Positions 25,168 through 36,862 of a stretch of DNA of 64,000 nt are shown here, piece after piece. How positions within the stretch are numbered: position 1 is the first letter of the stretch; every line of letters begins with the position of its first letter. Location of the stretch: positions 143,858,351 through 143,922,350 of the forward strand of contig CP136062.1 of NCBI GenBank assembly GCA_032622095.1, read 5' to 3'. The notes below the pieces were generated by a model that ran no database searches, was not told where the DNA came from, and saw nothing but the letters and a program-made list of their open reading frames with translations. The position numbers were made by a program, and so were the translations under genes. This stretch comes from Siphonodentalium dalli. Taxonomy: Eukaryota; Mollusca; Scaphopoda; Gadilida; Siphonodentaliidae.

Positions 25168-27670
25168 TATAGTATAGATTTGGTGGTTTTGCAATTTGAT
25201 TTAATGATAGCAAATAACCACATTTGCTTGATTTTATAATTTTCGTAAAATTAAAAAAATATGCATTTTAGGGGTAGGGTTAATGTTTAAACGGACATGG
25301 CTCATTCGAACCCTAAAATTTATTTATACGTAATTCGAGAAAAGAGGTCTCATAACATGCATATGCAAACTATTCCAGAGCTAATTCGTCGATATAGCGC
25401 TAAAAAACGCGTTTTGTTAGTTATATTTTTGCTTAAATTTGATATCGTTTCGCTGTTCCGGTTAAATTTTTCTAATCAGCCGATCTTCCGAGTGATGCCG
25501 GCAGCGCTCGTGTGTTTTCGGAAATATTCGGTACGCGATAATGTGTTTCCATTGGATCCTATTCATCCATGCGAGAATAATAACCTCTGTTGACAAGGAT
25601 GTAACGATAGAACGGTTTTCCAGTTTGTTACACAATGTCAACATGAATTTTAGTCATTTACATTGATCCTTGGAACAAATTGATTTTTTGTTATATATAG
25701 ACACAACCAGTATATATAGGTTGCTTGGATCACTCAAAATTCGTTTATTTTATTTCGCCATCAGTTTAATTAAAACCACCTGCCTCTGAGTCACAAGACG
25801 AAATGTGGGAAAAGGGCAAATATGTAAGACCTCCAGGTCAGGGGTAAATGCTGAAAAGACAAAATATAGTCTTGTCGATAAAAGTTTTGACCTAGAAAAT
25901 ATTTGGACTAAGTTGGTTTTTATTCCATTTTGGAAGAGGAATAATAATCATATCCTCTATTACATATCCAAAATCCGATAAATCCGCTTAGACAAAAATG
26001 TTCTATTCAAAATGGCATCCATGGTGACAATTGGTATTGAAAAATTATGATTTTCTGTGATAAGTGGCTTTAGGTGCACCAACTATTGCCAGATTAGTAA
26101 TAAAATGAAATATACAAAAACAATGCTTAGTCGTAAACCATATAATCATGTAGAATGTCTGTTCCAACATGGCCATATCACACATGTTACCCCATTTGAT
26201 ATTGGAATAGTTAGAAAATAGACATGAAAAATAACACACAAAAAAACAGCGTCTTCACCATCGGTTTCAGTAGTAGAATTGCATTAAATTTATTTGAATT
26301 TATTTTTCCTCACAATGTGTGTACATTGTTTACACGCCCTTCTCACGACACAAATTTTAAATTATACAGCAGTGCGGAATACAAAGCTCACATCTTCTAC
26401 TTTCATATGATATTTAATTTTTCCGTGTATTAAAAAAAATATATTCAAAACAGTTAATCCAAGTAGATAATTAACACAGTTCCAATGCTACGTGCGTGTG
26501 TACACACTCTCCCCTGTCTATCTTGTTTACAGTTGATTTCAACATATAAACATGCAATTGACGGATCTACGGAAATTGTGAAAAATATATGCATATATAC
26601 TTAGCTAGATCATATCATGAATCTCTACCCTGGCTACGCCCGTAGAGGTAATTCTACACCAGTTCAAGTAATGTGCATTTTTTCATGTTCAGATAGGGAA
26701 GTTTATAAACATTTAAAAATACCAGTGCAGCTAATATATTCTTATTAGTTAATATCGTTCCTCAGTAAATAGTGTATTCCACTGTGTACATAGTTCACGA
26801 AGATCCCAGCTCGATGTTGCATGAAATATGTCACTTTGTTGAGTCGAGTTTGATTGGCATCCTTTACAATCATGAAATTTCTCACGGGTAATCAATTCAA
26901 TGTTTATTTCGATATCGGCTCACAACATCAGACAAATCATGCAATCTGGGGTGTCACATCCCCTATTGTGAAATATATTATTAAGGAACAAGTAATAAAT
27001 AAATATATATAGTCACTGAGTTGTTTTTTCAATGCTATAAAGTTCTCCGTCAGAACAGTAAAACGTTCCCATAGTTTTAACTGCATGGTTGAATATGATC
27101 TCTACGGTAGCCAGAGTATAAATTCATGACATGATCTAAGACTGTCTTGGCGACCCATTCCAATATGCTATAAGAAATATATTAATCTTATACTGCAAAT
27201 CATACGATAATGATATGGGATTGAAAGTTAAATACAAATGCATCTCAACATAATTACTTATTATACATGTATAAGTAATATTATGTTCCTTTCTGCACCC
27301 CTCCCCCAATCGCACCATCGCCACGTCTCGGATGAATTCAGGGTGACCGTCCTATCATTAAATTCTTGTCAACAGAGACAATTTTTCTCACAGGGACACA
27401 TACGATCAAATTGAAACCCCTTAATCGCGTACCGGAAATTATAAGACGCTGGGGAAGCTTATTTACAAATACACCCGGAAATCTTCGGCTGTTGTCGGTG
27501 GTTAATGCATCATCCAAAATGGCAGGTTGGAAAAAATGTTTGGGACCCAAACAATACGAGTAATTTTCATGACTTGAATGCGTCTTTATGGGACATATAT
27601 TGGTCGTAGAAAGGTAGTTTGGGTATTTATCTACCTATTTTGATACCGGGAAAATTTCAAAAGCGAATAT
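25168..27670. other. Non-coding stretch, no gene recognised
   Basis: The open frames at 25297-25593 (98 codons) and 27338-27563 have no recognisable motifs and no splice context that would suggest a gene. Confidence 0.4.
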
Positions 27671-28150
27671 TATATAGTGTATAGTTACTATGAACAGAAA
27701 TTATCATGAATCAGACTGATCAACAGGCTGATCAACATGGCTAATTTTATTGGGAATAAATATATCGTGTTTACCCGATTACAACACTATTAACTTTTTT
27801 TCAGCTTCATAACAATGCTAATGACATGGCATTTGTCACGAAAACATTAGATCAGGGCATTTGTTGACAAATTACATCGGCCATCGGGCTGCAGTCTGGC
27901 GTTAATAATTTTACCGGAGATCGCTATACAATCGCTTCGGATTCGACTATATGTTTTTATAATTATTGAGTTGCTATTCAGTGAGTCATTTTAAACCTAA
28001 ATCGTAGCCAAACAAGTAATTTTTATTATCATGGATAGTTTATTGCTGAAAAGTGAAGTTGATGTGTAAATATTTATTTTCTGAAAGTTTGCTTGGTCGT
28101 TGACAATTTCGGCCAATTTATTTTCGGCCCAACGGAAAATCCTGTTGTGG

Positions 28151-28756
28151 CAGGGGGGGGGGGGGGGGGGGGGGGTGGTCAAAGCCACCAACAAGCAATT
28201 TTTTCCGCAACTAAAAAAAATATTTCCTGCTTGTTTTTTTAGTGTTTTGGCAATGAGTTGGGCTTCAAAACCACTTTGAATGAGAGAAATAATGTAATTC
28301 TAACTGGTAAACTGACTGCAAATTTTGAATAATGTAAATATTTCCTGCTTGTTTTTTTAGTGTTTTGGCAATGAGTTGGGCTTCAAAACCACTTTGAATG
28401 AGAGAAATAATGTAATTCTAACTGGTAAACTGACTTGCAAATTTTGAAATCCAAGATGGCCGCTGGCAGCCATGTTTTTTTGGCCGAATGACCTCAAAGT
28501 GATTCATTCCTATTTACATGTCCATGTTAACATCCATGATAAATAGTATGCACATAAATTCATATACAGCTGTTTACAGTGAATTTTCCCCCGCAAATCT
28601 CTGTTTTAGTGTTAAAAGGGGGGTGGGTGTCAAAAATGGTCGGAAAAACTGCCGAAAATGGAAAATAAATTGGTGGTGGGGTTGGGTGGGTACAAAAAAT
28701 GATCGAAAGGGAAAAAATGCCATACGTGCCTGAAATTGTTCCCCCCCCCCCCCCTG
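28151..28756. mobile_element. hAT-like MITE, 606 bp, ends CAGGGG...CCCCTG
   Basis: The ends are CAGGGGGG (28151) and CCCCCCTG (28756). They are flanked by direct repeats GTTGTGG (28144-28150 and 28757-28763), or 8 bp with one mismatch. The uninterrupted sequence CCTGTTGTGGCAAT exists in the related repeat at 58091. CAGGG ends with 7-8-bp duplications are typical of hAT transposons. The interior has a 118-bp tandem duplication (28221 and 28339) and no transposase. Confidence 0.8.
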
Positions 28757-28830
28757 GTTGTGGCAATTAATTTTCTGAGATGGATTAATAGTAGATAGTT
28801 GAAAATAAAGGGTTACCGTTGTAATTATAA

Positions 28831-29006
28831 GCCATCAACGTCGTTTTTCGGTTGATCTATATATGACCCTAGGCTATAGATCGATCAGTAGACGAATAAC
28901 ATACTTACAAATGTAGTATAATCCGCTTCGCGGAATTATACAGTATGTTATTCGTCTACTGATCGATCTATAGCCTCATAGATCAACAGAAAAACGACGT
29001 TGATGG
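28831..29006. repeat. Terminal hairpin of the repeat family, ~75-bp arms
   Basis: GCCATCAACGTCGTTTTTC (28831) pairs with GAAAAACGACGTTGATGGC (28988-29006). The inner arms share CAGTAGACGAATAACATAC, and the centre is TCCGCTTCGCGGA. A diverged counterpart is at about 58170-58337. Confidence 0.85.
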
Positions 29007-29024
29007 CATATTTAATGTACACTA

Positions 29025-29480
29025 AGCTTGTAGGGACGTGAGGATATAAGGGGTTGGATGTACGTACTTACAGTACACGTGTCTGTTTGAAGACGTAACG
29101 TGTCTGTGTACACAACTGTCCACACGTAGGGACGCGGTGAACACTATATGTACATGTCCCCAAGACTTGTCACGTGTAGGGACGCGATGATAGAGGATTA
29201 GTATGCACGTAATTATAGACAGGTGCATGGAAAGATGTCGGCCTATTTGGACATTTCGTGTGTACGTTATTAAGGCTGGTAACATGGACGCGGCGATAAG
29301 GGGTTGCGCACATATACTCATATTACATGTATCTGGTCACACATAGGAACGTGGCGACGTGTTGTTGGGGGTACGCACATATTGCATGGTACACATTCGG
29401 GTATATTTTATAAAGTCATGTGTATGTCCAGATGACGTTTGGTGTGGCCCGGGTACTTATATTACACGGGACACTGTCGG
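29025..29480 (+). repeat. Degenerate minisatellite-like region
   Basis: Words such as 'cacgtagggacgcggtga', 'cacgtgtagggacgcgatga' and 'catgtgtatgt' recur at irregular 50-80-bp spacing. The unit is poorly conserved. Confidence 0.5.
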
Positions 29481-32200
29481 GTTTATTTGAACAGTTCATG
29501 TGTATGTTCGCATGGCTGGTCTTTTGGCTGCATGCCACGTGAACACGAAATTTCAAAGTTTCATTATCACCCATCCCCTCGGGTTCCAACATATGTTCCA
29601 ACATATGTAGCAAGTTTTAATTGTTGGACATTTCCGACTGGTTAACACCACCTCCGGACGCTCTACGTATCACATCTTTCATCCGATTAATCCTGATTAA
29701 TCTGATTTATTGTTTTAAAAACATGACCGCAATTGGCTATCTTGAATTTCTAAATTTGATTTCATTGAAACTGCAGCCGTCATTTATGAGCAGATTATTC
29801 GGAAAAGTTACAGGCATTATTATCTATATATGGAGCTGTCGATCAAAAACATTGTCACGGGCAGCCTTCTTTGATTTTGTATCATTAATTCCTTTGGCAC
29901 TCTCTATAATAAAAATCTTTCATCAGATCAAAAGTTGTTCAACCACCCTTATCATCCATGCTTATCTCACAGTCAGCACTATATCACCCAAAACAAATTG
30001 AATATCATTATTATATTCTAAGTATAGTCCAGTGGAGTTATGAGAAAAAAGTGTCAAATCTCAAACTAATTGCAACACAGGAATATGTCTATTAACCCAT
30101 TAAAAACAACATACTACAAATAAAAAAGGTTCAAGAAAGGAGAAATTGATAAATTTTGTGAAATAAATTTGTCAAAATATGTAAAATACTCAATTTATGC
30201 CTTTCTAAGTTTTCAAGGATGTTTATACACATATTCATATCACAAGTCCTTCCATTTATGTATCCATTTTGTAGAGTACACAATTCTTATTATAGAGCAG
30301 AAAACGTTTTCCAATACGTTGAATATGTTTAGAGTTATATGAGCCTACAAAATTGGGATTTTGTCTAATTGCGGAGCCTCAATTTCTAAGAATTAGCTAA
30401 ATCCATACTTTATGTTCTAGTATTTTAAAGGATTTATTCGGTCTGAAAACTACCAAACGCAATTGGAAAGCCCCCCCCCCCCCCTGTTGTGATTGAAACA
30501 ACACAGATCCTATTCCGGGCGCATAATAAATAAGCCGAAACATTAATAAATAACACTCCCATCATTATTCGGAGATTTCCGTGACTAAATTACGGATGGT
30601 GTAGTAGTGGGCGAGCAAATTAAAAACACAGATTCGGAGCCGGAGTTTATTATGCCGACTACGATTACGTAATCGCAGTAAGTGCGCGGTCTATTTTTAG
30701 ATTACATCGCTATGCGATGAGTTATTTCAGTAATCAAGATAGAGTGGTTCACTTTGGCAGTATTATCGTATAGCAGACCATATATTTACATTATTAGTAA
30801 CATAATTAGTAGCGCACATGATAGTCGTTTTGACAACCATTAATAACATGCCGTCGCGTGTTTGGTTTGTTGAAGCGCTGTATATATATATCTTTAATTC
30901 CTCCATAAATTAAGATAGGAGATAAATTAGTGTCAACCGGCCATGTTCGTTAGTACTTGAACCGGCGAAAATGTTTGCACAAAACAATGGGTCCCAAAGT
31001 GAGTGGCAATAGCAGCAGTCGATCGCATCAACTTTGTCATAACTTGAGAAGCTCCTATAAACGTCATAAAAACACTGGGCGGAATAATGTTAACTATATA
31101 TCAGGTGTTTCATTTATTGCTCTTTGTAAGTTATTTCCAAATTCTCAATCATTCATATATTCAAATGCCACTATGCCACACACAGATCTCCATTATGTAG
31201 TACCTCCAAAAAGACAACACAGTTCGTGATTTAGAACGCTCTTTATTGTCTACCGCTTTTGGAAGACGGAAGCATGGACGCTCTTTAGAGGCGATCATCG
31301 GATTGTTCTAGGCTAACAACAATTAAAAACTTCCTCTCCCGAAAGTCAATATCTGCCATCAAAACGTAAAATTAAACGGAAAAAAAAACAAAAAAACAAC
31401 AAACACAAACCGAAGAACAGTGCCCGTCTAGCCTTCGATTTAGAAAAAAAAATGACGTTATGCCAAAGTGCCTAATTAATAATTATTGTAGTTTCGACAA
31501 TCTGTTGTGTATTCGAATTAATCCTTTTGTTTGCGCACTATCTGGTCGTATCCTGACTGGACGGATTTTAGCAAGTTGCTCGCAGTCGTGCACTTCTCCA
31601 CATAAAAGGCTTTGTGTGAAGAAACAGAGAGGAACATTATTATGACGAATATAAGCCATCATGAAACATGTACTAGTATATTAACCAACACCTTTTAATC
31701 ACACCCCATTTGTGTTTAATTGGACTCCTATAGCGCACAACGGTATGACACTATTTCAGTGGTATAAATTAGCTTCCGAAGTTTGTACCATACAACGAAG
31801 AAGAAGAAGCTAGAAAGCCCAACTTGTAGTCTTTCAGAAACAGTTCAATTTCGTTTCGCACTATATATGTTCCGCTCATTGCATTTCTGCATAAATTAAT
31901 CTCATTTCACTCAACTTTTATCGCTTCAAAGTACACTTTAGCCATCAGTATTTGTTATATAATCTAACATTATAGCAAATCCAGTTCATAATAAGCACAC
32001 TCAAACAGTTTTTATTTAATGATCACTATTTATCGTATACAGATATATAATCGAAGACTGCCACGCGTGGTCGGATTGTCCATTAATTAACGATCATTTT
32101 AGGTACGGATTGTCCGTTTATAAGTGGACAATCTTATGCGCATTAGGTGATTCATGATACATAAATTTAAATAAACTAACGGTGTGGTTTAAAGACGCCA
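29481..32200. other. Non-coding stretch, no gene recognised
   Basis: It holds a C-run near 30472-30484 and open frames (29621-30001, 30957-31229) with no known motif. Nothing supports a gene. Confidence 0.4.
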
Positions 32201-32265
32201 AAGTGGCACAGTCCGGCTCAGCGATGGTGCTGGAGAAGAGGAACCAAAACGATTTCCTTATAATT

Positions 32266-32416
32266 ATCCCCACCCTAACCCGGACGGCGCCACTTCGGAA
32301 AATTTAGATTACGTCGTTACGTTTCATATCATGGGGTACCATGCACTACGAAACATAACGGTGTTGTTTAGATTTACCGAAGTGCATGGCGCAGTCCGTG
32401 TCGGGGATTGGGGATA
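32266..32416. repeat. Imperfect inverted repeat, ~65-bp arms
   Basis: 'tatccccaccctaacccgga' with 'cgccacttcgg' and 'gttacgtttc' (32266-32330) is complemented by 'cgaaacataacgg', 'accgaagtgcatggcgc' and 'gattggggata' (about 32348-32416). A further partial copy precedes it at 32180-32222 (AAAGTGGCACAGTCCGGCTC). Confidence 0.6.
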
Positions 32417-32419
32417 GGC

Positions 32420-33925
32420 ACCGAAAACTATAATATGTTTGCCGTTTTCAACCAAACTTATGCATAGTCATCATGTACATGTAGGCATATCCGTGATGCA
32501 GTGTACATAGTTGTATAGTTTAAAGTTGCCAAATTGACGCCAATAATGATCAGGGATGCAAGTCAGGGCAGAAGGGCGCCGAATTAATTTTTGTTAATTT
32601 CGTCTATTTCACCAAACTGATACTTAGTCATTCCCACGTTATATATGTAATGGTGTAGTGCAGCGGCGCCGCACGAGTTATTGGTGGGGCCGGGGAACAA
32701 CGGGTGTTTTGTATGTTAGTCTTGGACATTGCTAAAGAATAAACAAAACAATTAAGTCAGTTAATGTGTATATGTATATGTGTATATAATTATTAACATA
32801 GAAAACATTTCAAAGACTTGGTTACATGCTACATAGTCAGGACTACGGCGGGTAACCCTTTTAGTAATATATACAATGGATATATAACATGGTATTGTCA
32901 TGCAGTTCTAATATTCACTCAAGTGACGCTGAAGATTCTCGTGTTACAATATTATATGTATAAAAAAAAAAAATAAAAAAAATCCTTCAAAAAGCACATC
33001 AGGTTTTTTCTCCAAATTTATTAGGTATTTTGAATGAATTCTCATCTCATCGAATCAGCTATCAACTTAACCAACACACATATTCACCATTTATTAGACA
33101 CGGTTTGTACTGACCGGCCATGTATGTTTATATCTGGTTTAAACTCGGAGGTTTAAACTGGAGATGACGATTTCGGCCTCAATGTCTGTACGTTTTCGAT
33201 TAATATGGGTATTTTAATAAGAACATTGCAATTGATTTGATGAGTCATTTATGGAGAACATACATGTATGTACATATGCTGGAGATATGAACAAGAATAA
33301 CTTGTTTTTTTTAAAATAAACAATGCCAATTCTCAATAGTAAATCACACAGACCAGCTAACGTGTCAAAGGTGGTCAACACGTACATTTATATATATTGC
33401 GCAATTTGGGGGTGAAGCATAACTAACACACCGAACTAATACCCCGAAAAAACAAAGGTTTTATTATTTTATTCCAGTTGGTACAAACAATTGACAATTG
33501 TAACATTGGCTATACATCGATCGATTCCCTTTAATCTGCATGGAAATGAGTAAAATGCACACGGAGAAGTAAATATATACAACTAGAATGAATTAAGTTA
33601 TATTGCGTTGTCGTCGATACAAGAGCTATCATATATATCCTTCCCTGAATCCGACTCCAAAATAACTTTTTGACAGTGGACCTCTTTCATTTTTGGGAGT
33701 TTTTTTGTTGTTGTTTTTTTGTTTGTTTGGATATGTTATTCGCGTGGGCTATCATCTCTAATTGAGACGGACTTCTCATCAAAGTAAGCGCAGACAGTAT
33801 CAATGTGTAAACCGTTAATGCCAAAATGAACATCTTTATATATATTTTTATTTTTGCAGTGTCAGCTCTTTCTCAGTGTGTATTTCCACAAAGCCTCCAT
33901 GCACCTGTTTTGTTCTGGCATTATG
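32420..33925. other. Non-coding stretch, no gene recognised
   Basis: AT-rich with A-runs near 32965-32985 and T-runs near 33700-33720. No coding signal seen. Confidence 0.4.
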
Positions 33926-33928
33926 TAA

Positions 33929-34027
33929 AATAAGAATAGTGTGATTATATTCCCTGACGTAAATAAGAATAGTGTGATTATATTCCCTGACGTAAATACG
34001 AATAGTGTGATTATATTCCATGACGTA
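33929..34027 (+). repeat. Three tandem copies of a 33-bp unit
   Basis: Units begin AATAAGAATAGTGTGATTAT at 33929 and 33962, and a variant begins at 33995; each ends near CCTGACGTA. The period is a multiple of three, so a short minus-strand frame reads as an 11-residue repeat, most likely without meaning. Confidence 0.9.
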
Positions 34028-34380
34028 AATTCGCAAAATCCTTTATGAAGATCCTGAGTATGATCAAACAGAAGATGAAGTTTATAACCTTTATGCAGAG
34101 TTCATGTTCGATCGCTTTCTGTTGGCATCGATCATAATACTGAGTATATATATATACAATAGTTAACTATTCTGAGTAGCGTGCGGTGTTTCTTCTCGAG
34201 TGAGATGCGGAGGATTATTTTTACGAGGCGCTATCGTAAAAAGTTGATGAAAATGTAAAGAAATTTGTATTTCAACTCTTGTTCACCCAACAAATCAGAC
34301 TCATTGCCTTATATATACACGCTGATCAACGATGTTCAGACGACAATAACATGTGTGCACACTAATTATTTAGGAAATGC

Positions 34381-34504
34381 ATGGATGTTGATTTGCTTGC
34401 GTTCCATAGAGTATGGATGCAAGTTGGTCTGACATTTTGGTCATAAAAATGTCAGACCAACTTGCATTCTTACTCTGTGGAACGCAACAAAATCAACATC
34501 CATT
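34381..34504. repeat. Hairpin with ~58-bp arms and 7-nt loop
   Basis: ATGGATGTTGATTTGCTTGC (34381) pairs with the sequence ending AATCAACATCCAT (34504). The inner arms share CAAGTTGGTCTGACATTTT, and the loop is 'ggtcata'. A related half-copy follows at about 34600-34690 (AATGGATGCAAGTTGG). Confidence 0.85.
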
Positions 34505-34941
34505 ACTTATATTTACACTCAACCGAGTCAACTGGCAGATTAGACGAGCACTAAGTACAACGTTATTCTCGTGACTTGATGCAAATTGTGTCTACCCAAA
34601 AATGGATGCAAGTTGGGGTCAGCGCGATGTCATGTGACGTAATTTCGACCAACCAACGTTCTGCATTCATGTTCCACAATGCAAATGCATGTCTGAGTGT
34701 AAATATAATTATATAGTTTTGTTGAAACTGTTCATATCTTTATTCATCTCAATATCTGAATAGTGTAACATGTAACATAATCTGCAAAAATTGCATATTT
34801 CATAAGAATCAAAATGGGGCAAAGAAAAATATACAACTATTTATACAAGGATGGATACACTTAGTGATTATAATATGATTCTACATAAGCTACACATTTA
34901 CTCAAGAGGGTGCAATTACAACTGATTTTTTCGGCAACGGA

Positions 34942-35770
34942 CGTTTTCAAACAATGCATGACGTGACCGAGCTCCAGTGTCTATAGTTCGGTGACAGTAC
35001 GTTAGTCTGAGGGTTCAATAGTCCGAGGGTTAGTCTAAAGCGGCACAGACCGAGGGTTCAATAGTCCGAGGGTTCGATATTCCGAGGGTTCACCAGTCCG
35101 AGGGTTCAATAATTCGCGAGTTCAAGAGTCCGAGTGATCGAGAGTCCGATGGTTCGATAGTCCGAGGGTCCTATATAGAAGGGGAGCGGGATTTTGTGTC
35201 ACACTCCCAACTTTGGTCAACATTTTCAACAGTTGGCAGGCAATATATAAATATCAAATACAGATCGCACGTATGAAATGTCAAATTGCAATGATCATTG
35301 GGCCGTTGTGCGCATTTGTTTATACGAACATAGACACTTATGGAATTTAAAGCTTATGAAACATGTCGCTTTCTAACGACAATGGACTCGCGACTCGACG
35401 GCATGGACATTCGAAATCTAAATGGTCTCGTACTTCGGGCACGACTATCTAGTTTCCGAATATCCAGTAGCTCGTCCATTAACTCTGACAGAAAGCAGAG
35501 GCATCTCACAGATTAGTGGACGTCATTTTGCCTACCTTGTCAGGCATAATTGAAAAACCGTGGCGACTTTTAACAGGCAACCACAATTTTTCGGGGCCGT
35601 ATACGTGTATGGCCGACTATCGAACCCTCGGACTATTGAACTCGGTATATTGAACCCTCAGACTATTGAACTCGGTATATTGAACCCTCGGACTGTCGAA
35701 CCTTCGGACTATTAAACCATCGGAATAACGTACTGTACCCCTAGAGCCAGTGCGTTTGAAAAAACAAACG
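34942..35770. mobile_element. Foldback element whose arms are arrays of a 16-bp subrepeat
   Basis: The left arm carries GTCCGAGGGTTCAATA-type repeats (about 35003-35170) and the right arm their complement TATTGAACCCTCGGACT (about 35618-35725). Outside these, ACAGTACGTTA (left) and TAACGTACTGT (right), then CAGTGTCTATAG/CTAGAGCCAGTG and CGTTTTCAAAC/GCGTTTGAAAA, are also inverted. The ~440-bp centre has no gene. Confidence 0.75.
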
Positions 35771-36596
35771 AGTAGGAGCCCCATTGTAGATCATATTGAT
35801 GATATTGAAAAGTGAATAAACAATGTGTTTATGGTAAATGTATATCATAATTATATTTATAAGACCTCGATTTCACGTGCCATTGTTTTGTGACGGAAAG
35901 CTATTTTTCTTAACTTTGACCCGACGTCACCAATTAATGCATGGCTGATCTATCGTGACATCGAATATACAACTCATTCGATTGAAGTTAATATCATATT
36001 TCTCAAGAATAGTGAGTAAAACATGGAATCCATGGAGATAAAAATATGAGTAAAACATTAGTGGGCAACACCCCAAGGAGAACCGCCTTCGTCGTAATAT
36101 ACAGTCAAGGGCGGCATTGGCGCCTGCTTTCCCTACAAATCTGATAAATTGCAGTCAAATCGAAACAGACATCACGTAAAGATGTATTCAGAGTTCCAAC
36201 TTCCAAACCTCCAGTTACAACAACAATATAAAATAATCTAATTTACAATGTCGTCTTTCGCTTTGTTTTGTTTTATAATGTTGGAAACCAAAGTTTAAAA
36301 CTATATACAAGAATATCATTTCATTTTCGAAATATTTGACAAAATAAGTTTGAGAATTCAATATAAAAATTAAGATAGCGTCTTTTCGTACAGAACACGT
36401 CGTTCCAAACGTGATATATTAAACTTAGAATCTGAATAAAAATTAAAATAATTTTGGTCAAAATTGGACTGGAACCATATGCATGAATAGACTTTTAAGA
36501 ATTATTCTGTTGATGTACAAAAGAACCCCAAATTCGTTCTCAGCAATACCATGATCGTCATGCATATATACAATACTTGATATTAAAAGGCGTTAA
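35771..36596. other. Region downstream of the FN3-like gene's stop
   Basis: It should hold the 3' UTR if exon 11 is the last. I found no AATAAA on the minus strand between 36000 and 36596; the nearest variant is TATAAA at about 36272-36277. No other features seen. Confidence 0.45.
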
Positions 36597-36862
36597 TTAC
36601 AACCAGCATATGTTGCTATACAGCGTGGACATCCCGGTGATGTGCGTCGCGCGGATGTGCACATAGATGGCGTCCACCGCACGGTAGAGCTTCACATCCG
36701 TGATTGTCTCCGTTGTCACTCGGTGTCTCATGACGTCAGAGAATCCTGTTGCTGTACCCACGTTGATGATGTATTCCAGTGGATAGTCCGATGACATGGC
36801 AAATATTCCATTCCAATCGAGTACGAGACGTCCATTCTCGGCACGGCATTGCACATGTGAAC
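36597..36862 (-). CDS. Exon 11, apparent last coding exon of the FN3-like gene
   Basis: The acceptor is TATATTGAAG|GTTCAC, with a weak pyrimidine tract. It is 266 nt including the TAA stop at 36599-36597. It contributes one last module: LVLDWNGIFAMSSDYPLEY, INVGTATGFSDV, DAIYVHIRATHITGMS. The frame then stops after TLYSNICWL, where these modules normally continue with a linker, so the C-terminus is abrupt. No consensus donor precedes the stop. Confidence 0.82.

Larger units (their letters stand above)
27678..29006 (+). mobile_element. Hairpin-ended repeat family, copy 1 (interrupted by a hAT-like MITE)
   Basis: 27678-28150 matches 50640-51085 and 57755-58100 (e.g. GACATGGCATTTGTCACGA, CAAATTACATCGGCCATCGG). 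After the insertion at 28151-28756 the match to copy 3 resumes (GATGGATTAATAGTAGATAG) and ends in the terminal hairpin 28831-29006. It is non-coding. Confidence 0.75.

Noticed and set aside
29621..30001. 126-codon plus-strand open frame
   Set aside because: Hydrophobic composition expected from AT-rich DNA; no known family features, no conserved neighbour and no splice context.
35003..35170. Regularly spaced short direct repeats that could suggest a CRISPR array
   Set aside because: Repeats are contiguous 16-bp units without unique spacers, are mirrored by an inverted array, and the context is eukaryotic.
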